Assembly: GCA_002305685.1 (NCBI GenBank)
Contig: DBQB01000019.1
Span: forward strand, 43,858 to 107,857
DNA length: 64,000 bases
Direction of reading: 5' to 3'
From: Ruminococcaceae bacterium UBA1405
GTDB lineage: Bacteria; Bacillota; Clostridia; Oscillospirales; Ruminococcaceae
Below, in pieces: positions 58,351 to 64,000 of this stretch (position 1 is the first letter of the stretch; each line of letters starts with the position of its first letter). The notes beneath the pieces were generated by a model that worked only from the letters and a program-made list of their open reading frames with translations, made no database searches and had not been told where the DNA came from. A program made the position numbers and the translations under genes.

Positions 58351-60789
58351 TTACCGGCTGCAAATCCGCAAACATTCTCCCGGGGTAGCGCTAAAGACAA
58401 ATTGACGCTCCACAGGATCGGCGTCTCCCAAAAAGATTTTCTTTCCAGGAGCAATCTCATCCGGAATACGGATCATCAGCGAAACCGCCCGATCAAAACG
58501 GAGCACCGCTTCCAGCTGGCCGGCAGTGGTATCCCACTTGAGATCGATTTTTCCTCCCGGGAAGCAGAGTCCCCGGGCGTTTCCTTTCTGCCAGCGGGAA
58601 GGCAGCGCCGGCAACAGTTCCAGCGAGGAATTGCCCACAAAAAGCAGCGCTTCCTGAATGGCGTTGACCATCCCCAAGCTGCAATCCAGCTGCACCGGCG
58701 CTGAGGACATCTTAAAACTGGTTCCCATATTTCTCCAGTCATTGTGGGTGGAAAGCAGCCCGCCAGTCAGACAGGCTTTGGCAATCTGATCGATACATTC
58801 CAGCAGCCGGTCTCCTTCCTTAAGCCGTGCAAAGATGCTGGCCAGATGGGAGAAAGACCATCCGGTTTGGCTGGAAAGCCCCAGAGAAAGCCGTTTCTCC
58901 ACGGCTTTCCGGCATCCGTCCAGCAACTGGTTGTTGCCGGAACGTTCCACCTCCTCGCCGGGAAACAGCGGATAGATATGGGAAATATGCCTGTGCTGAT
59001 AGTTGTCCTCAAAATCGTCGGGAATCCACTCTCTCAGACTGCCATCATCGTTATACCGGTATGCGGGCAGATGACTTGCCATCTCTTTGGCCTGACGGGC
59101 TTCCTCCAGATAGGAGCCGGTTTCTTCCGCATACATGGCAAAATGGCTGAGAAGATCTTTGGCGACCGCCACATCCATTGTGGCGTTGATGGTGGTGGGC
59201 ATGGGATGAGGGGTATTGGGGATATAATAATTTTTGGGGGTATTTTCCGGGGACACCGACGGATAAATCCAGTATTCCCCATTCTCCTGTTTCACCAGGA
59301 AATCCCGATAGAACAGGAAAATCTCCCGCAGGAAGGGCAGAATTTCCTCCCGCAAGCACCGCTCATCTCCGGTAAAGCGGTAATAATCCACAAAATGCCG
59401 GGAGATCCATCCCGCCGCGGCGGTCCAGTTCATAATGACCGGTACAATCTGATTGGGAGCGCCCAACCCGGGGGTACTGCCAGCCGGCATCAAAATGCCA
59501 CTGCATCCATACAGCTTTTTGGCGTTGTCCCGGAAATCATCCAGCAGCGATCCGTAATAGTGAATCAGCGAAGCGATATAGCTGCTCAGTCCCCCCACCG
59601 CTGCGTGCCAATAGATACACTGGACATTTTCGTTGGCCATATTGTGGGGCCAGGCAGGATCATAGTCTCCACACCACAGACCATAGAGAGGAAAGGGATT
59701 ACACTCCGGCCCGCTGCCGCAGATAAACAGATACCTTCCAAAGGCCCACAATTTTTCCGTGAGGGCGTTGGGTGTACAGTCTTCATATGCCTCATCCAAA
59801 AGCTGCTGGACGGTACGGCAATCCTCCTGTTCGGTCAAATTGATGTCAGCACAGGTCATCAGCGGCTCATGCAGGGCGCGATGGCGCTGGAGCAGCTGTT
59901 CATAATCATACTGCTGTGCCAATTCCTCCAGTTCACGCCGCAGCTGCTGCTGTGTCTGGACAGGGTCCTTACTTCCGACAAAAAATTTACAGAGCACCAG
60001 CAGCTGTCCGTCCGACTCTGCTTTTACAAACTGCTCTTTTTCCCACAGTTTCATCTGCACGGCATCGGCGCCACGGGTTTCCGCCGCGCCCCCTGCAATA
60101 TGCTCGGCGTGGAACACCCCTGCCACCCCGCCAAAAAAGAGCCCGTCGTCGTTGACATTATGATAAGATACAAAGTTGCCGTCGGTGACGGTGGTAGCTC
60201 CCGAAAGCAGCATCTGGGAGAAAGGACGGTCCTTTTTGTCCCGGGTCAACTGCTCCGGATTGTGCAGCTGCAAACTGATCTGCGCCTGCACGGTCCCGTC
60301 CCCCTCGATCTGCATGGCAAGGAGATCATCTTTGCGGGACATAAAGGTGCGGCGGCGGAAAAGACCGGCGTCATCCTGCCATTCTACCGTAATCTCAGCG
60401 CTGCGCATATCCAGCGTACGGCGATAGTGACGAAACAGATTGTGCACCGGCATATTCACCAGCAGATCGCACACCGGCAGCGGGAATCCCAACTTGGAGA
60501 GATAGCCTTTCTCCTTGAGGGCGTTGGTGAGCACCCAGCTGGCTTCCCGGTAGTGTTTTTCTTTCATCAGCTTTCTGGTCTGCTTTAACGTATCGGAGAC
60601 ATCCGGCAGCTCTCCGCGAAGCTGTCCGCACCAGAGATCTCCGTGATTGATCTGTACAATTTCCTCCCCAGCACCGCCATATACAGCAGCGCCCATCTTG
60701 GAATTGCCGCAAACCAGCGCCTCCCGCCAGGGATTTCGCCACCAGGAAGCAGGACGGCGATGGGTCAAGATATACTTGCTCTGTGCCAT
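58351..60789 (-). CDS. GH95-family glycoside hydrolase (alpha-L-fucosidase or alpha-galactosidase type)
   Basis: An 812-residue cytoplasmic enzyme. It follows the GH95 order: N-terminal beta-sandwich (WREALVCGNSKMGAAVYGG...IQINHGDLWCGQ), a helical linker and an (alpha/alpha)6 barrel with LWCGDYDPAWPHNMANENVQCIYWHAAVGG, AAAGWISRHFVDYYRFTGDE, PSVSPENTPKN and the ending HRHISHIYPLFPGEEV and THNDWRNMGTSFKMSSAPVQLDCSLGMVNAIQEALL. These last segments hold the conserved Asn/Asp region of the family. Substrate may be terminal fucose or galactose on pectin or xyloglucan side chains. First gene of the glycan operon, with a strong promoter upstream. Confidence 0.88.
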   Translation of the reverse strand: MAQSKYILTHRRPASWWRNPWREALVCGNSKMGAAVYGGAGEEIVQINHGDLWCGQLRGELPDVSDTLKQTRKLMKEKHYREASWVLTNALKEKGYLSKLGFPLPVCDLLVNMPVHNLFRHYRRTLDMRSAEITVEWQDDAGLFRRRTFMSRKDDLLAMQIEGDGTVQAQISLQLHNPEQLTRDKKDRPFSQMLLSGATTVTDGNFVSYHNVNDDGLFFGGVAGVFHAEHIAGGAAETRGADAVQMKLWEKEQFVKAESDGQLLVLCKFFVGSKDPVQTQQQLRRELEELAQQYDYEQLLQRHRALHEPLMTCADINLTEQEDCRTVQQLLDEAYEDCTPNALTEKLWAFGRYLFICGSGPECNPFPLYGLWCGDYDPAWPHNMANENVQCIYWHAAVGGLSSYIASLIHYYGSLLDDFRDNAKKLYGCSGILMPAGSTPGLGAPNQIVPVIMNWTAAAGWISRHFVDYYRFTGDERCLREEILPFLREIFLFYRDFLVKQENGEYWIYPSVSPENTPKNYYIPNTPHPMPTTINATMDVAVAKDLLSHFAMYAEETGSYLEEARQAKEMASHLPAYRYNDDGSLREWIPDDFEDNYQHRHISHIYPLFPGEEVERSGNNQLLDGCRKAVEKRLSLGLSSQTGWSFSHLASIFARLKEGDRLLECIDQIAKACLTGGLLSTHNDWRNMGTSFKMSSAPVQLDCSLGMVNAIQEALLFVGNSSLELLPALPSRWQKGNARGLCFPGGKIDLKWDTTAGQLEAVLRFDRAVSLMIRIPDEIAPGKKIFLGDADPVERQFVFSATPGECLRICSR

Positions 60790-60841
60790 TATCGTATCCC
60801 TCTCGATCCAAAAATCTCAAAATAATAGGTATGCTATCCAC

Positions 60842-60870
60842 AGTATAATGGGATTTGGACATAAGGTCAA
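60842..60870 (-). promoter_or_regulatory. Promoter of the GH95-GH106-esterase operon
   Basis: Minus-strand TTGACC (60865-60870), 17-base spacer, TATACT (60842-60847), about 55 bases ahead of ATG 60789. No regulator or transporter gene is nearby. Confidence 0.75.
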
Positions 60871-60967
60871 AGGATTTTGGAAAAAGCAGCATAAAATTAT
60901 AATAAAATCATGAACAATATAACGCCCATATCCGGCAAAAACACCAAAAGAAAAAAACGGAATCTCC

Positions 60968-60997
60968 TTGCCTTTTTTCCGTAAAGAAAGGTATAAT
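60968..60997 (+). promoter_or_regulatory. Promoter of the sigma/RsgI-like operon
   Basis: TTGCCT (60968-60973), 18-base spacer, perfect TATAAT (60992-60997), giving a leader of about 150 bases. Confidence 0.6.
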
Positions 60998-61151
60998 TGA
61001 GTTGCTGCTAATATCGATATCTTTTCTTTGTGAAAAACCGCATTAGCAGTTAGCGTTGTTTCCACTATAAAAAAATAAAAAATTTTTTACCACCGTGCAA
61101 TAAAACAGATTGCTGCTGCATTTATAGATTGACAGGAAAGGAGCGCTGTAT

Positions 61152-61718
61152 TTGTTCGGTTTGACGTCAACTGAAAAGTACACCCCGAAACCATCGTCCT
61201 TATTGCTGGAAGGGTATATCCGGGAAATTGCCCAGGGAGATACCGGATCACTGGCCCTGCTTTACCAGCAAACCAGACATGCTGTCTATGGATTTGCCCT
61301 CTCGATTTTGAAAAACCCACAGGATGCGGAAGATGTCCTTCAGGAAACCTATCTGCGCATCCACCAGGCAGCCTGCGGTTACCATTCCAACGGAAAACCC
61401 ATGTCATGGATCTTTGCCATCACCCGCAATCTTTCGCTGATGAAGCTGCGGGAACACAGCAAGACCACCGATCTGACCGATCAGCAGTGGGCACAACTTC
61501 CCGCCAAAGCCCCCTCTGTCACCGACGAGGATAGAATTCTGCTTCAGGCACTGATGCAGCTTCTCACGGACCAGGAGCGGCAGATTGTGATGCTTCACAC
61601 CATGTCCGGGCTGAAGCATCGGGAAATTGCCCAGCTATTGGAGATACCGCTTGCCACCGTCCTTTCAAAATATCATCGGGCGATCAAAAAACTGAAAAAA
61701 CATCTGGAGGAGGGATGA
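61152..61718 (+). CDS. ECF-type RNA polymerase sigma factor
   Basis: A 188-residue sigma-70 family factor with only regions 2 and 4. Region 2 reads LYQQTRHAVYGFALSILKNPQDAEDVLQETYLRIHQAA...SWIFAITRNLSLMKLREH (residues ~38-105); region 4 reads LLTDQERQIVMLHTMSGLKHREIAQLLEIPLATVLSKYHRAIKKLKKHL (residues ~136-186). Start TTG 61152 lies 8-9 bases after AAAGGAG. One base separates its stop from the next ATG and its last codons carry GGAGGG, so it is tightly coupled to the membrane protein that presumably holds it inactive. Confidence 0.92.
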   Translation: MFGLTSTEKYTPKPSSLLLEGYIREIAQGDTGSLALLYQQTRHAVYGFALSILKNPQDAEDVLQETYLRIHQAACGYHSNGKPMSWIFAITRNLSLMKLREHSKTTDLTDQQWAQLPAKAPSVTDEDRILLQALMQLLTDQERQIVMLHTMSGLKHREIAQLLEIPLATVLSKYHRAIKKLKKHLEEG

Positions 61719-61719
61719 T

Positions 61720-63759
61720 ATGAACAACAAGCAGATAGAGGAGAAGCTGAAAAACGCCGTCTCCCATGCAACCCCCGACGTTCTGGAAAACATCCTTTCC
61801 CAGTGTAGCAACGAGAAAGGAACGGTAATCGATATGACTCAAATGTTTGAAGATAAATCCAATAAATCTTCCCGCAAACATACTGCCATTGCTGTCGGTG
61901 CGGCAGCCGCCGCCATTGCACTGTTTGCCACCGGAATCTTTGCCGGTTCCCGCTTTTCTTATCTGACAAACGCTGTAGATTCCATCGTGGAAATCGATGT
62001 CAATCCCAGCGTACAGTTACAGATCAACCGAAAGGAAAAAGTGCTGGAAGCTACTGCTCTTAACGACGATGCAACTCAGATTCTGGAAGGAATGGATCTG
62101 GAAGGCGCCCAGCTCAACGTAGCAGTCAACGCCCTGATCGGTTCAATGCTGCGCCATGGTTATATTGATGAGCTGGCCAATTCGGTCCTGATTTCGGTGG
62201 AAAACGACGACACCGCCCGCGGAGAAGCACTCAGCCAGCGTCTGACCCAGGAAGTCACACAGCTTTTGGAGGAGAATGCAGTGCAGGGCGCCGTGCTGGC
62301 CCAGGCCATCTCTACAAAACAGCCTACTCAACTGACCCAGGCTGCCAGCGAAAGTCAAATCTCCTCCGGCAAAGCGGTTTTGATCCAAAAGATTCTGGAC
62401 ACCAAACCTCTGCTGACCTTTGATGATCTGTCTGGGCTTTCCATCAATGACCTGAACCTGCTGCTCTCCACCATTCAGCAGGAAACCGCGGACACCGTCA
62501 ATGTGGTCAGCTCCGGTAACGCCAGCGACAAGGCCTATATCGGCACCGAAAATGCACTGACCATCGCCTATGAACACAGCGGTGTAGACTCTGCCAATGT
62601 GACAGTATTGGAAAGCGGTCTGGATTGGGATGACGGACGCATGGTATATGAGCTGGAGTTTGTCAGCGGCAACATCAAATATGAATACGACATCGACGCT
62701 TTGAGCGGCGATGTGCGTAAAGCGGAACGGGAAAATTTCTCCTCTCTCAACGTCTCCGCCCCCAACACCAGCTCCGATCTCTCCACCGCCGATTGGATAG
62801 ACCAGCAGGCAGCCAAAGAGATTGCCTTTGCCGACGCGGGAGTTTCCCAGCAGGATGTACAGAAACTGGAACTGGACTTTGACTATGAAAACGGTCAGGG
62901 TATCTACGAGATCGAATTCATCTGCAATGGAACCGAATACGAGTATGATATCCATGCCAAAACCGGTGAAATCTTAAAAGCTGAGAAAGACCAAAAGACC
63001 AGCTCCGGTTCCACTGTCTCCGGCTCCGCTCCCAGTTCCGCCATCACCGCTGAGCAGGCGCAGCAGATTGCCCTGGAGCACGCCGGTGTCTCCGCTTCCC
63101 AGGCCAGCAGAATGCAGGTGGAATACGATGTGGATGACGGTGTAGCTCACTACTCGGTGGATTTCTACTATAACAGCACCGAATACGACTACGAAATCCA
63201 CGCCCAGACCGGAGAGATCCTCAAACAGGAAAAGGAGCAGAAAGCTGCTCCCACTACCAGCACCACTTCCTCTATTGCGCAGACGGTTTCTTCTTCCTCC
63301 TCCACCACCACCTCCAACCAGTCCTCCATCACTTCTCAGCAGGCGCAGCAGATTGCCCTGGAACACGCCGGTGCTTCCGCCTCCCAGGCCAGCAGAATGC
63401 AGGTGGAATACGATGTGGACGACGGGGTTCCTCATTATTCGGTAGAATTCTACTTTGACGGCGCCGAATACGATTACGAAATCCACGCTCGCACTGGTGA
63501 AATTCTCAAGCAGGAAAAGGATCAGAAAACCGTTTCCGCACAGACTACCTCCGGCAGCACCATTAGCGCGGCAAAAGCACAGGAAATCGCCCTCAACCAC
63601 GCTGGTGTCTCCGCCTCCCAGATTCGTGAACTGGAAGTAGAGTACGAGGTAGACGACGGAATTCCCCAGTATCAAGTAGAGTTCAAAAAGGGCGAAATCG
63701 ATTACGAATACGAAATCGATGCTGCAACCGGTGAAATTCTCAAGGTAGAAAAAGACTAA
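61720..63759 (+). CDS. RsgI-like membrane anti-sigma protein with five PepSY repeats
   Basis: A 679-residue type II membrane protein. Residues 1-50 are cytoplasmic (KQIEEKLKNAVSHATPDVLENIL), a helix spans ~55-75, and residues ~85-190 match the extracellular middle domain of RsgI-type anti-sigma factors (VEIDVNPSVQLQINRKEKVLEATALNDD, then LIGSMLRHGYIDELANSVLISVEND). The rest holds five PepSY domains starting near residues 274, 361, 441, 536 and 614, each with the pattern DDG..HYSVEFYF...YDYEIHA.TGEILK, joined by Ser/Thr-rich linkers. The sigma gene directly upstream and the shared ribosome site suggest it is the cognate anti-sigma sensor. Direct binding of the sigma factor is inferred. Confidence 0.8.
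   Translation: MNNKQIEEKLKNAVSHATPDVLENILSQCSNEKGTVIDMTQMFEDKSNKSSRKHTAIAVGAAAAAIALFATGIFAGSRFSYLTNAVDSIVEIDVNPSVQLQINRKEKVLEATALNDDATQILEGMDLEGAQLNVAVNALIGSMLRHGYIDELANSVLISVENDDTARGEALSQRLTQEVTQLLEENAVQGAVLAQAISTKQPTQLTQAASESQISSGKAVLIQKILDTKPLLTFDDLSGLSINDLNLLLSTIQQETADTVNVVSSGNASDKAYIGTENALTIAYEHSGVDSANVTVLESGLDWDDGRMVYELEFVSGNIKYEYDIDALSGDVRKAERENFSSLNVSAPNTSSDLSTADWIDQQAAKEIAFADAGVSQQDVQKLELDFDYENGQGIYEIEFICNGTEYEYDIHAKTGEILKAEKDQKTSSGSTVSGSAPSSAITAEQAQQIALEHAGVSASQASRMQVEYDVDDGVAHYSVDFYYNSTEYDYEIHAQTGEILKQEKEQKAAPTTSTTSSIAQTVSSSSSTTTSNQSSITSQQAQQIALEHAGASASQASRMQVEYDVDDGVPHYSVEFYFDGAEYDYEIHARTGEILKQEKDQKTVSAQTTSGSTISAAKAQEIALNHAGVSASQIRELEVEYEVDDGIPQYQVEFKKGEIDYEYEIDAATGEILKVEKD
63055..63240 (+). 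repeat. Tandem DNA repeat, copy 1 (PepSY domain 3)
   Basis: Nearly the same sequence occurs again 285 bases downstream at 63340-63525 (e.g. both contain CAGGCGCAGCAGATTGCCCT and TCCCAGGCCAGCAGAATGC). It encodes PepSY domain 3 of the membrane protein. The low divergence points to recent duplication. Confidence 0.85.
63340..63525 (+). repeat. Tandem DNA repeat, copy 2 (PepSY domain 4)
   Basis: Second copy of the repeat at 63055-63240, at a distance of exactly 95 codons, so the frame is kept. Confidence 0.85.
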
Positions 63760-63807
63760 ACCTTTCTTCTATCCATCTGACTTTACAATCATATTCTCCC
63801 ATAACAA

Positions 63808-63855
63808 CAATGCCTTGCGTCACGAGTGAAAACCTTTGACGCAAGGCATTGTTTA
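63808..63855 (+). terminator. Intrinsic terminator of the sigma operon
   Basis: CAATGCCTTGCGTC (63808-63821) pairs perfectly with GACGCAAGGCATTG (63838-63851), a 14-bp stem with a short TTTA tail. Confidence 0.75.
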
Positions 63856-64000
63856 TCAGTGTACCAACGATACAGTTCTCTGTTTCATTCGGACGCTTTT
63901 AAGTCGATGTGCACTGTAAGCTTTATGGATTTTTCCTATCACAAAAAAGGCTATCTCAGAGAGCGGTACTGGAAAACTGAACTGCTCCCTGTCAAGTAGA

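Larger units (their letters stand above)
60790..61151. other. Divergent promoter region, GH95 operon and sigma-factor operon
   Basis: This 362-base AT-rich gap carries the GH95 promoter on the minus strand (60842-60870) and TTGCCT-18-TATAAT (60968-60997) on the plus strand ahead of the sigma gene. No clear ECF-type (AAC...CGTC) autoregulatory promoter was recognised in the ~150-base leader. Confidence 0.6.

Noticed and set aside
58744..60588. 614-codon open frame on the plus strand
   Set aside because: Antisense shadow of the GH95 gene, without recognisable motifs.
1..64000. CRISPR arrays, prophage or rRNA genes
   Set aside because: No regularly spaced repeats, no cas or phage structural genes and no rRNA signatures were found on either strand.

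Overview
The window is chromosomal DNA of a spore-forming, anaerobic-type Firmicute, most likely an Oscillospirales/Ruminococcaceae-like gut Clostridium. This is inferred from the gene families (YtvI-type permease, EcfA1A2T-TruA, ClpE, DUF5711, RsgI-like/PepSY proteins, flavoredoxin-rubredoxin fusion), strong AGGAGG ribosome sites, frequent TTG starts and intrinsic terminators. There is no phage, integrative element or CRISPR array; only the last ~100 bases hint at an insertion-sequence end.

Layout. 1-6679 (+): a sugar-nucleotide operon, gmd (cut by the window edge), a frameshifted fcl, manC, manA, a phosphohexomutase and ugd. Together these encode the route fructose-6-P to mannose-6-P, mannose-1-P, GDP-mannose and GDP-fucose, plus a UDP-glucose-type dehydrogenase, probably feeding capsule or exopolysaccharide synthesis. 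6786-12693: single genes, including a DUF3267 membrane protein, a YesU-like DUF1961 protein, a GNAT-dcd pair, mntP behind a yybP-ykoY manganese riboswitch, and a large beta-helix protein. 12965-21112: an AGCS symporter, two GNAT genes (one frameshifted), the aspartate-family genes lysC, thrB, hom and an ACT regulator on the minus strand, then a YtvI-like permease with a sigma-E-like promoter. 21175-29558: a MerR regulator diverging from a lipoprotein gene with a textbook 19-bp-spacer promoter, an M20 amidohydrolase behind a structured leader, a YteR-like hydrolase, a flavin reductase-rubredoxin protein, an amidase-domain lipoprotein and a DacF-like carboxypeptidase. 29874-36545: a three-gene ABC system with an exported Ig-like adaptor, and clpE. 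36746-47257: housekeeping genes on the minus strand (cvpA, DUF5711, truA, ecfT, ecfA2, ecfA1, an rRNA-methyltransferase-like gene, glmM, ruvB, ruvA, ruvC). 47666-48161: tRNA-Val(GAC) and a Nif11-like small protein. 48285-54444: a MarR-controlled heterodimeric ABC exporter whose promoter overlaps that of a divergent LysR gene, then DUF3737. 54600-60789: an intracellular glycan operon (alpha/beta hydrolase, GH106-like, GH95). 61152-63759: an ECF-like sigma factor coupled to an RsgI-like membrane protein with five PepSY repeats.

How the genes fit together. The YesU-like, YteR-like, GH106-like, GH95 and beta-helix proteins lack signal peptides and resemble the cytoplasmic part of rhamnogalacturonan/pectin side-chain breakdown, scattered over several loci without a transporter here. 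The most interesting less-characterised items are the sigma/RsgI-like/PepSY pair, the Nif11-like peptide, the leader ahead of the M20 gene, the MerR-lipoprotein switch, and the two single-base frameshifts (fcl and a GNAT gene), which are either real inactivations, possible slippage in the case of fcl, or sequence errors.
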